DNA of 40,279 nucleotides from an uncultured Clostridia bacterium (GCA_947589685.1 CANQCN010000009.1:1-40279); one strand, 5' to 3'. Shown: positions 16,033 through 24,677, numbered from the stretch's first letter. Notes: generated from the letters alone by a model not told the origin. Made by a program: numbers and translations.

Positions 16033-18543
16033 ATGGCAAACAAAAACGACATTCAAAACTTCGATTACGTAAACGCCTTGGACAAAACCACCGTCAAGGT
16101 GGTCAAGATGGAAGAGGAAATGAAAAAATCTTTCATCGCTTATGCAATGGCGGTCAATGTTTCCCGCGCCATCCCCGACGTTAGGGACGGCTTGAAGCCC
16201 GTTCACAGACGTATACTTTACGCAATGGGCGAGCTTAACCTTTTCAACGACAAGCCCACGCGTAAATCCGCCCGTATCGTCGGCGACGTGCTGGGCAAGT
16301 ACCACCCTCACGGCGACAGCGCCGTTTACGAGGCGTTGGTGCGCCTTGCGCAGGACTTTTCCATTCGCTGCCCGTTGGTGGACGGACAAGGCAACTTCGG
16401 CAGCGTAGACGGCGATCCGCCGGCTGCACAGCGTTACACGGAAGCCAAGCTTTCCAAGATCGCGTCCGAAATGCTGCGCGACATCGACAAAAACACCGTC
16501 GACTTTTATCCCAACTTCGACAACACGCTTATGCAGCCCACGGTGCTGCCCAGCCGTTTTCCCAACCTGTTGGTAAACGGCGCCGACGGCATAGCGGTCG
16601 GTATGGCGACCAACATTCCCCCTCACAATCTCGGAGAGGTCATCAACGGCGCGATTGCGGTACTCAACAACCCCGACGTGACCGTTGAGGAATTGATGAA
16701 AATAATTCCCGCGCCCGATTTCCCCACCGGCGGCACAATTATGGGACGCGCGGGCATTCGCGCCGCATACAAAACGGGCAAAGGCACGATACTCGTGCGC
16801 GCCAAGACGGAGATAGAGGATCACAACGGCAGACAGCGCATCATCGTCACCGAGATACCGTATCAAGTCAACAAAGCCAAGCTTGTAGAGACTATCGCCG
16901 GAATGGTGAAGGACAAAAAGCTGGAAGGCATTGCCGATATTCGCGAGGAAAGCGATCGTCACGGCATGCGCATAGTGTTCGATCTCAAACGGGACGCAAA
17001 CGCTCAGGTGGTGCTGAATATGATGTTCAAGCACACCCAGCTGCAAGTATCCGACGGTATCATTTTGTTGGCGCTTGCCGACGGCGAACCCAAGATACTC
17101 AACCTCAAAGAGATCCTCACCTATTACATTGCGCACCAACGCGAGGTGGTCACCCGCCGCACGCAGTTCGATCTGGAAAAGGCAGAGGACCGTCACCACA
17201 TCATTTTGGGCTTGGTCATTGCGCTGGACAACATCGACAGAGTGATACAGATCATCAAGGAGAGCCGCGACCGTCAGATAGCCGCTCAACAATTGATGGC
17301 GGAATTTGCTTTGAGCGAGCGCCAGACGAACGCCATTTTGGAAATGCGTCTTTCCCGCCTTACCCAATTGGAAGTGGAAAGCCTCAAAGAAGAGCTTGCC
17401 GAATTGGAACGCCTCATTGCCGATCTCAAAGATATTCTCGCCAAACCCGCGCGCGTGTCGGAGATCATTCAAAACGAACTCGTCGAAATACGCGAAAAGT
17501 ACGGCGAACCGCGCAAAACGGAGATATGCACCGACTATTCGGAGATAGATATAGGCGACCTGATAGAAAAAGAGGACGTCGTCATATCTATGACGCACCT
17601 CGGCTACGTCAAGCGTTTGCCCGTCGCCGAATACCGCACGCAAAAGCGCGGCGGCAAGGGCGTTACGGCGCACAAACCGCGCGAAGAGGACTTTGTGGAA
17701 AAGATGTTCATCACCAACACCCACGACGATCTGCTGTTTTTCAGCAACAAGGGCAAGGTGTACTGCATCAAGGGCTACGAGGTGCCGGAGGCGGAACGTA
17801 CCGCGCGCGGCAGAGCCATCGTCAACATTTTGCAGTTGGATCAGGACGAAAAGGTCACCGCCGTCATTCCGCGCAAGGAGGACAGCCGAGGCAATCTGAT
17901 AATGGCAACGCGCAACGGACTCATCAAAAAGACCGACCTGGCGGAGTTCGAATCCATTCGCAAAACGGGCAAGATAGCCATTTCTCTGTTGGAAGGCGAC
18001 GAGCTTATCGGCGTGGATATGACAACGGGCTACGACGAAGTGCTTATGGCAAGTCACGAAGGCAAATGTATCCGCTTTGCCGAAGAGGACGTCCGCGCAA
18101 TGGGACGCGAGGCGCAAGGCGTGCGCTCTATGGACCTTGACAAGGGCGACTACGTGGTGGATATGGCAATTGCGCGCAACGGCGTGGAAGTGCTTACCGT
18201 TTCCGAAAACGGCTACGGCAAGCGCAGCGATCTTGTCGATTACCGTTTGCAATCGCGTTACGGCAAGGGTATCAAGGCGGGCGTATTCAACGAAAAGACG
18301 GGCAAACTCGTAAATTTGAAGCTTATCGATCCCGACAACGACGTTATGCTTATCGCCGACAACGGCATCGTCATTCGTATCCGCGCTAAGGATATCAGCA
18401 AGATAGGCAGAGACACAATGGGCGTACGCGTAATGAAATTCAAGGGCGACGCGCATGTGGTGTGCGTATCCGAAAGTCCCGTTTCCGACGAAATGGACGG
18501 TGAAGGCTCCGAAGGCGAAGGTTCGGGCAGCGCAGAGGAATGA
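16033..18543 (+). CDS. gyrA: DNA gyrase subunit A
   Basis: DNA breakage-reunion subunit of gyrase, 836 residues. The catalytic Tyr is in [10 protein letters not shown] and the quinolone-resistance region reads [17 protein letters not shown], keeping the usual Ser and acidic Glu, so no classic resistance change is seen. The GyrA box of the C-terminal beta-pinwheel is present as QKRGGKGV, which supports gyrase over topoisomerase IV. The tail is acidic ([12 protein letters not shown]). The start at 16033 has AAGGAG seven bases upstream; the tracked start six codons earlier overlaps gyrB and is less likely. argS starts six bases after its stop. Confidence 0.97.
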   Translation: MANKNDIQNFDYVNALDKTTVKVVKMEEEMKKSFIAYAMAVNVSRAIPDVRDGLKPVHRRILYAMGELNLFNDKPTRKSARIVGDVLGKYHPHGDSAVYEALVRLAQDFSIRCPLVDGQGNFGSVDGDPPAAQRYTEAKLSKIASEMLRDIDKNTVDFYPNFDNTLMQPTVLPSRFPNLLVNGADGIAVGMATNIPPHNLGEVINGAIAVLNNPDVTVEELMKIIPAPDFPTGGTIMGRAGIRAAYKTGKGTILVRAKTEIEDHNGRQRIIVTEIPYQVNKAKLVETIAGMVKDKKLEGIADIREESDRHGMRIVFDLKRDANAQVVLNMMFKHTQLQVSDGIILLALADGEPKILNLKEILTYYIAHQREVVTRRTQFDLEKAEDRHHIILGLVIALDNIDRVIQIIKESRDRQIAAQQLMAEFALSERQTNAILEMRLSRLTQLEVESLKEELAELERLIADLKDILAKPARVSEIIQNELVEIREKYGEPRKTEICTDYSEIDIGDLIEKEDVVISMTHLGYVKRLPVAEYRTQKRGGKGVTAHKPREEDFVEKMFITNTHDDLLFFSNKGKVYCIKGYEVPEAERTARGRAIVNILQLDQDEKVTAVIPRKEDSRGNLIMATRNGLIKKTDLAEFESIRKTGKIAISLLEGDELIGVDMTTGYDEVLMASHEGKCIRFAEEDVRAMGREAQGVRSMDLDKGDYVVDMAIARNGVEVLTVSENGYGKRSDLVDYRLQSRYGKGIKAGVFNEKTGKLVNLKLIDPDNDVMLIADNGIVIRIRAKDISKIGRDTMGVRVMKFKGDAHVVCVSESPVSDEMDGEGSEGEGSGSAEE

Positions 18544-18549
18544 TCTGAC

Positions 18550-20247
18550 ATGTTGGATTACAAAAAACTTATCGCAAGCAAAATAAAGGCTCCGCTGGAA
18601 ACGGCGGAGCTGCTGTCGATGATAACGGAAACCGCCGACGACTCTTTCGGCGATTATGCTTTTCCGTGTTTCCGATTGGCGCGCGTAATGCATATGTCTC
18701 CCGCTCAGATCGCGGAAAAGCTGTGCGCCGAAACGGAGCTTGACGAACACATAGTAAAGGTCCAAGCCGTCAACGGCTATCTAAACTTTTTCGTCAATCG
18801 CTCGGAGCTGATCCGGGAGGTGATCTCCGACGTGTTCGCCGCCCGCGGAAAATACGGAAATAGCGATATGGGGTGCGGAAAAACCGTTTGTATCGATTAC
18901 AGCTCGGTAAATATATGCAAGTCCTTTCACATAGGACACCTATCCACGACGGCGATAGGCAGCGCTTTGTACAAAATTTACAGCGCGTTGGGCTACAAAG
19001 TGGTGGGCATCAATCACCTTGGCGACTACGGCACGCAATTCGGCAAGATGATCGTCGCCTTCAAGCTTTGGGGCGATCGCAAAACCGCCGAACGCGAGGG
19101 CGTAGGCGAGTTGCAGCGGTTGTACGTCAAGTTTCACCAAGAGGAGCCGTCTCATCCGGAGCTTACCGAGCAAGCGCGCGAGTGGTTTGCCCGTATAGAA
19201 AAAGGCGACCCCGAAGCGTTGGAATTGTTTGAGCTTTTCAAGCGGATAACCTTGGACGAAGTAAAGACGGTATACGACCGTCTCAACGTAAAGTTCGACA
19301 GTTGGAACGGCGAAAGTTTTTTCAACGACAAGATGGACGCCCCCTTGCAAATGCTGAGAGACAAGGGCTTGATAACCGAAAGTCAAGGCGCGCAGATAGT
19401 GGACCTGACCGATTACGGCATGCCGCCTTGTCTGCTCGTCAAGTCGGACGGAAGCAGTCTGTACGCCACGCGCGATATAGCCGCGGCGATATGGCGCAAG
19501 CGTGAGTACGACTTCGACAAATGTCTGTACGTGGTGGCGTATCAGCAAAATCTTCACTTCAAGCAGTTTTTCAAGGTTTTGGAGCTTGCCGGGCTTGATT
19601 GGGCAAAGGACTTGGTGCATGTGGCTTTCGGTATGGTCAGTCTCGAAGACGGCGCCATGTCCACGCGCAAAGGCAACGTGGTGCTGCTTAAAGACGTCAT
19701 AGACAAGTCGGTGGCAAAGGCAAAAGAGATCATTTCGCAAAAAAATCCCGATCTTGCCGACCGCGACAAGGTCGCCGAACAGGTGGGCGTGGGAGCGGTG
19801 CTGTTTTCCGCGTTGGAGAACAGCCGCATAAAGGATATTGTGTTCAGCTATGACCGCGTACTCAACTTCGACGGCGAAACATCGCCCTATTTACAGTATA
19901 CTTACGCACGCTGCAATTCTATTTTGGAAAAGGCGGGCGACTACAAATCGAGCAAAATTCCCGGCGACTACCGCGTATTGGACGATCCCGAAACGTTGCG
20001 TCTCATCAAGCTGATAGGCAGCTTTCCTCAGGCTGTCAAGGACGCCGCCGCCAAGTACGAACCGAGCGTCATTTCCGCGCTGCTAATTGACATAGCGCAG
20101 GCATTCAACCGTTTTTACATCGAACACCGCGTGCTTTCCGACGATCTTACCGAGCAAAACGCCCGTCTGCAAGTGGTGGAAGTTACCGCGTCGGTGTTGA
20201 AACGCGGTCTTGCGTTGCTCGGCATCGAAGCGCCGGACAAAATGTAA
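18550..20247 (+). CDS. argS: Arginyl-tRNA synthetase
   Basis: Class I aminoacyl-tRNA synthetase charging tRNA-Arg. The 565-residue protein starts with the Arg-tRNA D-loop-binding N-domain (FGDYAFPCFRLAR), then the HIGH-type motif FHIGHLSTT preceded by DYSSVNICK, and the KMSKS-equivalent MSTRKGN. The C-terminal DALR anticodon-binding domain is complete through YIEHRVL. Its start follows the gyrA stop by six bases with AGAGGAA upstream, so it is probably transcribed with gyrBA. No T-box leader fits in this gap. Confidence 0.96.
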   Translation: MLDYKKLIASKIKAPLETAELLSMITETADDSFGDYAFPCFRLARVMHMSPAQIAEKLCAETELDEHIVKVQAVNGYLNFFVNRSELIREVISDVFAARGKYGNSDMGCGKTVCIDYSSVNICKSFHIGHLSTTAIGSALYKIYSALGYKVVGINHLGDYGTQFGKMIVAFKLWGDRKTAEREGVGELQRLYVKFHQEEPSHPELTEQAREWFARIEKGDPEALELFELFKRITLDEVKTVYDRLNVKFDSWNGESFFNDKMDAPLQMLRDKGLITESQGAQIVDLTDYGMPPCLLVKSDGSSLYATRDIAAAIWRKREYDFDKCLYVVAYQQNLHFKQFFKVLELAGLDWAKDLVHVAFGMVSLEDGAMSTRKGNVVLLKDVIDKSVAKAKEIISQKNPDLADRDKVAEQVGVGAVLFSALENSRIKDIVFSYDRVLNFDGETSPYLQYTYARCNSILEKAGDYKSSKIPGDYRVLDDPETLRLIKLIGSFPQAVKDAAAKYEPSVISALLIDIAQAFNRFYIEHRVLSDDLTEQNARLQVVEVTASVLKRGLALLGIEAPDKM

Positions 20248-20921
20248 GTCGCGTCGGGTATTCGATGCAAAACGGCTTCGCTTCGCGCACTGCGTGCGCT
20301 CGTTGCAGATTGTTTTGCATCGAACACCCTCGCTCCTAGTGAAATAAGGACGGACTTTATATAAAATTGCTTCACTGCGTGTGCCACACCATTTAGCGAC
20401 ATTGTCGAGACTTGGTGTGGCACACTTGTTGCAGATTATTTTGCATGGGGACATACTCGCTCCGTCGTCGCAGCACGCCCTTGACATTACCGCCCGCGCG
20501 AGCAGCGTGGGCGGTATCGCTGTCTGGCGGCTGCTCCTCTCCCCATCAAGTCTCCGTTGTCGACTTGACGGGGCCCCGTATTAGCCCGCGCCCCGCCGCC
20601 CGCTCCATTCGCGGAGACAAAGTTCGCAACTGGTAACACCAACCTTCCCCGTCAAGCGAGTTGAGGGGCGCGCCACGAAAAGCGAACGTGTCCTGTGGAC
20701 ACTTCGCTGTGAGCGCGGGCAAGTTGGTGCTTTTCTAATGCACCAACGCAGTCGGGACCGCCAAAAGGGTACCCGCACAATTTGAGCTTGCGAAAATTGT
20801 GTGGGAGAGGACGACCCGCCTGTCAGCGGTACCAACCGCATTGTGTGCGGTTGGTGCTGACTATGGCGTGGGAGGACGAGGTGGAAGACGGGTTTTAGAG
20901 ATAGATTTGATTCGAGCATCA

Positions 20922-20990
20922 CAAAAGGCTCCACTTGATGAGCAAGGGGAGCTGTCGAACGAAGTGAGACTGAGGGGTTTGAATTTTTTT
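20922..20990. repeat. REP-like dispersed palindrome
   Basis: AAAAGGCTCCAC... CAAGGGGAGCTG ...GACTGAGGGGTTT matches the pattern of the abundant gut-clostridial palindrome (GGCTCC, GGGAGCTGTC, GACTGAGGG). Recognised from memory of the pattern, not from a search. Confidence 0.5.
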
Positions 20991-21080
20991 AGCTACGCCC
21001 TCGTTGCAGATTATTCTGAGTCGCGATGCACTCGCTTCGGGTGAAACAAGGACGAACGTATTTTAATATTATTATAATCA

Positions 21081-21122
21081 CGCCGCACGATTTGGTGGTA
21101 ACAAGAACCACTTTGTGCGGCG
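21081..21122 (-). terminator. Probable terminator hairpin after the amidase gene
   Basis: CGCCGCAC pairs perfectly with GTGCGGCG, with an inner GTGGT/ACCAC stem. It lies about 40 nt beyond the amidase stop, and on the minus strand is followed by ATTATAATAATATT rather than a pure T-run. Confidence 0.45.
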
Positions 21123-21160
21123 TTCTTCGTTGCAGATTTGATTTAAGCTGCAAGCACGTG

Positions 21161-22213
21161 TCACGGCAGTTGTCTGCCGCCGCCTATTTTTGAAGCTTGC
21201 TCCCATGTTTTGGGACCGACTATGCCGTCGGGATCCAATCCGTTTTCCCGTTGAAAGTCTATTACCGCTTCGCGCGTGGCGTTTCCGAATATCCCGTCTA
21301 TGTTGCCGAGCGGGTAGAGTTTGCTTGTAAGCTTTTGTTGCAAGTAGCGCACATACACGCCGCGATCTCCTTGTCTAACGGTCGGGCGAGGAGGCAGCAC
21401 AAGCAGTGCGCGCCAGGTGTTGACGCCCACAACTCCGTCGGCGGTCAGACCGTTTGCCGATTGAAACTCGGTAACGGCGCGTTGCGTGTTGGGACCGAAC
21501 ACGCCGTCCACCGACAAGCCGTACCCGTTTTGTGACAGTATGTATTGCGTTAAATAGACAAAGTTGCCCGAAGCGCCGCTGCGCAAGGTCGGGTAGTTGT
21601 TGAGATCGCTGCGCGAAAGGTATCTTTCGCCAAGATATTCGCACACGCCGCGGCAGCTTTCCTCCGCGACTTCCGTTTGGTAATCGGGATCCAACATCAG
21701 CTTTGCCTCGTCAAAGTTGGTCATATATCCCGGTTCGACAAGGGCGGAGGGACAGTTGACGCTTTGCAGTACTCCCACGTCGGCAAGAGTAGACACACCG
21801 CGACCGATTTGCGATGTGCCGAGCAAAAGCTTTTCGTAAATTTCTTCCGCAAGAGCGCGGCTGCGGGCGGGTTGCGGATTTTGTTGCGAGTAAAACGCGG
21901 ATATGCCTCGCGCCGAATTGAAACTGTTGCCGCTGCCGAACGCGTTGTAACCAAACGTCACGAGCAGCGTGAGGTTTTGTGCGTTTATGCGCCTCACGCG
22001 CGTGGAAACGGATGTATCCGTGAGTTCGGGCTTTACGTCAAACGCCGCAAAGCCGTTGCGCAGACAGCTTTCGAGAAACTTTATTTTTGTGGGTCTGTTG
22101 AACTGATTTTCGTAAAACGGCACGTTGAGATATGGCATCACGGGGGTGCGCTTTCCCGCCGTGAAAGGGTTTTGTCCGTGTTCGTCATTTCCGCCGATGT
22201 AGTATGTAGCCAC
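21161..22213 (-). CDS. N-acetylmuramoyl-L-alanine amidase-like protein with two peptidoglycan-binding domains
   Basis: A 350-residue protein: Amidase_3-like domain (1-200) followed by two PG_binding_1 repeats (about 210-345; YGLSVDGVFGPNTQRAV and DGIFGNATREAV). Family enzymes cut the bond between muramic acid and the stem peptide. The Glu ligand (YENQFNR) and terminal Glu (ALVEPGYMTN) are visible, but the second zinc His, normally in a VSIHANA segment, reads VTFGYNA, with Gly in its place; the first His could be in NDEHGQN. No signal peptide is seen. The GTG start at 22213 has AAAGGAG nine bases upstream. It may be a sporulation or lysis protein, or a non-catalytic wall binder. Confidence 0.8.
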   Translation of the reverse strand: MATYYIGGNDEHGQNPFTAGKRTPVMPYLNVPFYENQFNRPTKIKFLESCLRNGFAAFDVKPELTDTSVSTRVRRINAQNLTLLVTFGYNAFGSGNSFNSARGISAFYSQQNPQPARSRALAEEIYEKLLLGTSQIGRGVSTLADVGVLQSVNCPSALVEPGYMTNFDEAKLMLDPDYQTEVAEESCRGVCEYLGERYLSRSDLNNYPTLRSGASGNFVYLTQYILSQNGYGLSVDGVFGPNTQRAVTEFQSANGLTADGVVGVNTWRALLVLPPRPTVRQGDRGVYVRYLQQKLTSKLYPLGNIDGIFGNATREAVIDFQRENGLDPDGIVGPKTWEQASKIGGGRQLP

Positions 22214-22400
22214 AGCAAATCTCCTTTTTGTTTTCTCATCATTGTATGCGGCGTCTTGGTAAATTGTCCGTTTTCAAAAAAAACAAACGCCGACGGGTAT
22301 TAATATACGAAAGCGCTCGTTAAATTTGCAAACTGCTTGCAACTTTTACCGTTTCGGAGGTTATTTCTTATTCGTTTACAATCAAATTTGACAATGCCTC

Positions 22401-22638
22401 CGTATGTTTTTACCTTTCGGCAGGAACGGGCAGCACAAGACGATTTGTTTCGTGAGTAATAGTGTAGTGAAGTAAAGGTCAATGGAAAAAAAGATAAATT
22501 TTTACTGCAACACAATGCTAAATTAGTAAAAATATGTAACATATTCTATGTCAGACATAATCAAAAGGTAAAAATTTTTCACCCGTTGACCTTTACGATG
22601 AGCGTGCTGCAATGGGACGGAGAAAGGTAAAAAATACG
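22401..22638. repeat. 238-bp nested palindrome (MITE-like or structured RNA)
   Basis: Four arm pairs occur in mirror order: CGTATGTTTTTACCTTTC (22401-22418) with its complement at 22622-22638 (one indel); CAGCAC (22431) with GTGCTG (22604), each exactly 12 nt inside; GTAAAGGTCAA (22472) with its complement (22586); AAATTTTTAC (22496) with its complement (22568). A 62-nt centre has no ORF. The conserved 12-nt spacing on both sides argues against chance. Confidence 0.75.
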
Positions 22639-22688
22639 AAATGGGGTCAAAAAAAGATAGAAAATAAGCAAATTTGAGTAAAACGAAA

Positions 22689-22721
22689 TCTCAACCGAAC
22701 CGACAAGCGGTTCAGTTGAGA
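22689..22721. repeat. Stem-loop beside the att-like repeat
   Basis: TCTCAAC-GAACCG pairs with CGGTTC-GTTGAGA around ACAAG with one mismatch, 7 bases before the duplicated tRNA end. No T-run follows on either strand. Confidence 0.55.
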
Positions 22722-22728
22722 CTGCAAA

Positions 22729-22749
22729 TGGTTGCGGGGGCGGGATTTG
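22729..22749 (-). repeat. Duplicated 3' end of the initiator tRNA (att-like)
   Basis: TGGTTGCGGGGG followed by [C]GGGATTTG repeats the last 21 bases of the tRNA gene at 22909-22929, including the encoded CCA, with one change. The 159 nt between the copies hold a CTCCGC/GCGGAG hairpin and the tRNA terminator. This is what integration at a tRNA 3' end leaves behind. Confidence 0.6.
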
Positions 22750-22848
22750 TCTCCGCGTAAGCGGAGTGAGCGAAACGAAGTGAAGCGCTACGTTATTTCA
22801 GTCTATCGTTCCTGTGGACACACAAGGCGACAAGCCAATGAAGCAACG

Positions 22849-22878
22849 AAAAAGGAAGCGCTTGTTGCACTTCCTTTT
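22849..22878 (-). terminator. Terminator of the initiator tRNA
   Basis: Read on the minus strand, AAAAGGAAGTGC-AACAA-GCGCTTCCTTTTT forms a 12-bp stem ending in Ts, about 30 nt after the tRNA. Confidence 0.65.
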
Positions 22879-22908
22879 CTTTGCGACCCAGAGCGCAGTC
22901 GCCGTTAT

Positions 22909-22986
22909 TGGTTGCGGGGGAGGGATTTGAACCACACGACCTTCGGGTTATGAGCCCGATGAGCTACCGGACTGCTCTACCCCGCG
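22909..22986 (-). tRNA. tRNA-fMet (CAU), initiator
   Basis: On the minus strand the gene starts CGCGGGGTAGAGCAG and ends CCCCGCAACCA. The acceptor stem has the C1:A72 mismatch of initiators, the anticodon stem has GGG:CCC pairs around CTCATAA, and CCA is encoded. It is 78 nt, one longer than usual. The T-arm is odd: TGTGG must pair with CCCTC, giving only two Watson-Crick pairs and a wobble, whereas normal T-stems have five. It may be a hybrid made by integration, or a decayed extra copy. Confidence 0.8.
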
Positions 22987-23613
22987 ATATTGTACATAGC
23001 AAGCAACGGTATTGCTTGAATGCTTGTCTATAATAACGCACTGCGACATTTTTGTCAAGCATTTTACAACACAAAAATGGTAAATAACATCTGAGAATTC
23101 TTTCAAAATTTTATTGACGCGTTGACTTACAGCCGATTCCGTTATATGTAATTTGCGCGCAAGTTGCTTTTGGGGCAGATCGTCGATGAAGCGCAATTTG
23201 AATAGTTCTTTGTCGCTTTCGTCAAGTTTATCAAGCGCCGCACAAAAATCCATCCAAATATCCGCCTTGTCTGTAAACGATTCGACTTTTATGGTATTTG
23301 CCACCTTGTCGATATTTACGGTTTTGTGTCGTCTTTCGCTTTTGTTGTGAGAAAGGGCTGCGTTTTTGGTGATTTTATAAAGCCAATTGTAGCCGTCGCG
23401 CGCGGGATCGAACGACTTGATGCTGACCCCGATGCGACGAAAAACCTCTGCGACGACGTCTTCGTCAGCGTTTTTGTCGTCGAGATACGAACGCGCTATC
23501 AACATCAAGTGACCGCCGATCAAGTCGTACAACTTTTTAAGCGCGTCTGTATCACCGGCTTTTATAGCGGCAAGATATTCGTTTATCTTTTGTTTTAGTT
23601 GCTCATCAAGCAT
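22948..23613 (-). CDS. Sigma-70 family (ECF-like) RNA polymerase sigma factor
   Basis: Directs RNA polymerase to a set of promoters. Region 2 lies around ALKKLYDLIGGHLMLIARSYL, DEDVVAEVFRRIG and GYNWLYKITKNAALSHNKSERR; region 4 around LDKLDESDKELFKLRFIDDLPQKQLARKL and its HTH TESAVSQRVNKIL. The start at 23613 follows AAGGAC. Conserved sequence ends near residue 180; the remaining reading frame contains the promoter and first 39 nt of the downstream tRNA (its last residues, GVEQSGSSSGS, are tRNA sequence). The normal stop may therefore have been lost. No anti-sigma gene is adjacent. Confidence 0.8.
   Translation of the reverse strand: MLDEQLKQKINEYLAAIKAGDTDALKKLYDLIGGHLMLIARSYLDDKNADEDVVAEVFRRIGVSIKSFDPARDGYNWLYKITKNAALSHNKSERRHKTVNIDKVANTIKVESFTDKADIWMDFCAALDKLDESDKELFKLRFIDDLPQKQLARKLHITESAVSQRVNKILKEFSDVIYHFCVVKCLTKMSQCVIIDKHSSNTVACYVQYRGVEQSGSSSGS
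23030..23058 (-). promoter_or_regulatory. Promoter of the initiator tRNA
   Basis: On the minus strand TTGACA and TATTAT are separated by 17 nt, about 43 nt before the tRNA 5' end and inside the sigma factor reading frame. Confidence 0.7.
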
Positions 23614-23770
23614 CTTTTGTCCTTGTGCTTGGCAAAAAGTCAAGCAATTTTATTTTTTTGTTGGAATATTATTATAAGATGATTTTGCTCTATTTTTGAT
23701 ATTATTGTGCTGTGGACGCAGTGTTTTTAACCTTAAAACGGGCGTAGTGCAACAAATTTGACCCGTCAAC

Positions 23771-23799
23771 TTGACAATACGGGAGATGTGGTGTAATAT
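23771..23799 (+). promoter_or_regulatory. Promoter of the repeat-tRNA-Ser unit
   Basis: TTGACA and TAATAT are separated by 17 nt. No other promoter is evident before tRNA-Ser, so the transcript would carry a leader of about 360 nt. The 150 nt upstream, between it and the sigma factor start, show nothing else. Confidence 0.65.
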
Positions 23800-23848
23800 A
23801 ATTTTACCGTTTAGCCAACACTATTTGCGGTTTGGCACTTTCGCGAAA

Positions 23849-24173
23849 GTTTATTTTGTCCGACAGAAGCGGACAAAGGCTGTGTTCCAAGAACACAGGC
23901 AACGAAGCGATCCTCAGCCGAGGGCGAAGCCCGAACGCCGACCGCCGGAAGCAACAACAAACTTTGCGGCGGAAAGATACGGCAAACAGTTAAATAATAT
24001 TTTCGTGGAGGATTATTTTGTCCGACAGAAGCGGACAAAGGCTGTGTTCCAAGAACACAAGCAACGAAGCGGTCCTCAGCCGAGGGCGAAGCCCGAACGC
24101 CGACCGCCGGAAGCCTGCAACAAACTTTGCGGCGGCAAGATACTGTAAACAATTAAATAATATTTTCGTGGAG
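23849..24173 (+). repeat. Tandem 163-bp structured repeat upstream of tRNA-Ser
   Basis: Two head-to-tail units (period 162-163 bp), nearly identical. Each holds hairpins TTGTCCG/CGGACAA, TGTGTTC-CAA-GAACACA, CCTC-AGCC-GAGG and CCGCC/GGCGG, and ends in GTTAAATAATATTTTCGTG or similar. The junction GTGGAGGATTAT at 24005 repeats the first bases of the tRNA-Ser gene at 24168. ORF readings here are not genes. Confidence 0.85.
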
Positions 24174-24258
24174 GATTATCGAAGCGGTCATAACGAGGCG
24201 GTCTTGAAAACCGTTTGGGTGCAAGCCCACGGGGGTTCGAATCCCTCATCCTCCGCCA
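24170..24258 (+). tRNA. tRNA-Ser (UGA)
   Basis: A class II tRNA of 89 nt. Acceptor stem GGAGGAT pairs with ATCCTCC, discriminator G, encoded CCA. The anticodon loop CTTGAAA gives UGA; the long variable arm (TTTGGGTGCAAGCCCAC) is typical of serine; the T-arm GGGGGTTCGAATCCCTC is sound apart from one end mismatch. Confidence 0.95.
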
Positions 24259-24263
24259 AAACA

Positions 24264-24308
24264 GAATAATACGAACCCGACAGAAAACGTTGGGTTCTTA
24301 TTGTTTTG
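24264..24308 (+). terminator. Terminator of tRNA-Ser
   Basis: GAACCC pairs with GGGTTC around 13 bases with flanking AATA/TATT pairing, followed by a short T-run, just after the CCA end. Confidence 0.7.
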
Positions 24309-24395
24309 TGCCCAAGATTGGCTGTTAATGTTCGGGATGAAACAAAAATTTTATACAAAATTGTCAATGTGGGTTAAAAATGGTACAACCAAGTA

Positions 24396-24425
24396 TTGAC
24401 ACGGCGATTTTAATTGAGTTATAAT
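24396..24425 (+). promoter_or_regulatory. Promoter before the hypothetical gene
   Basis: TTGACA and TATAAT are separated by 18 nt. Transcription would start around 24432, so an ATG at 24428 would not be in the message. Confidence 0.7.
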
Positions 24426-24427
24426 CG

Positions 24428-24677
24428 ATGAAAAAAGTTACATGTGCGATTTTTGCATTTGATAAAATGGATTGTGACCGATTTCAACAGGCGGCGGTGC
24501 AAACAACGGCAACGTATTTTGGAAAAATTTTTGAGCTTTGCAACGGACGCAGTTGTAAATGAATCAATCGACTACGATGTTTTTGTTGCAGAGGGGGCTA
24601 AGCAGCCCATTGAACGATCGGCGTGCGCCATGTTTCGAGAGGTTTCTTCAAAACAATTGAAAAGGAAAAAACATATT
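24428..24677 (+). pseudogene. Frameshifted remnant upstream of the hypothetical gene
   Basis: One frame reads MKKVTCAIFAFDKMDCDRF and ends in TGA after 44 codons; another frame then continues with IDYDVFVAEGAKQPIERSA up to the start of the next gene. The shift lies near 24530. Both parts look protein-like, but I do not recognise the family and they may be unrelated. Confidence 0.35.

Larger units (their letters stand above)
20248..21160. repeat. Intergenic hairpin array
   Basis: About 0.9 kb without a credible gene, packed with stem-loops. Clear ones are 20380-20424 (11-bp perfect TGTGCCACACC), 20541-20573, 20647-20668, 20681-20708 (AGCGAACGTGTCC type), 20723-20747 (GTTGGTGC/GCACCAAC), 20776-20801, 20822-20861 (GTCAGC plus ACCAACCGCA) and 21081-21122. 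The motif TTGCAGATT recurs about four times (near 20304, 20430, 21003, 21129), twice followed by a similar 30-nt tract. The ORFs here are low-complexity Arg/Ser-rich readings of the repeats. Confidence 0.75.

Noticed and set aside
17526-18140. 204-aa plus ORF inside gyrA
   Set aside because: It is an out-of-frame Arg-rich reading of gyrA.
20581-20934. 117-aa minus ORF in the hairpin array
   Set aside because: It reads through palindromic repeats and gives Arg/Ser/Pro-rich sequence typical of spurious ORFs over dispersed repeats.
23771-24148. ORFs over the tandem repeat before tRNA-Ser
   Set aside because: They mirror the repeat and have no start signals; the DNA is better explained as structured repeat.
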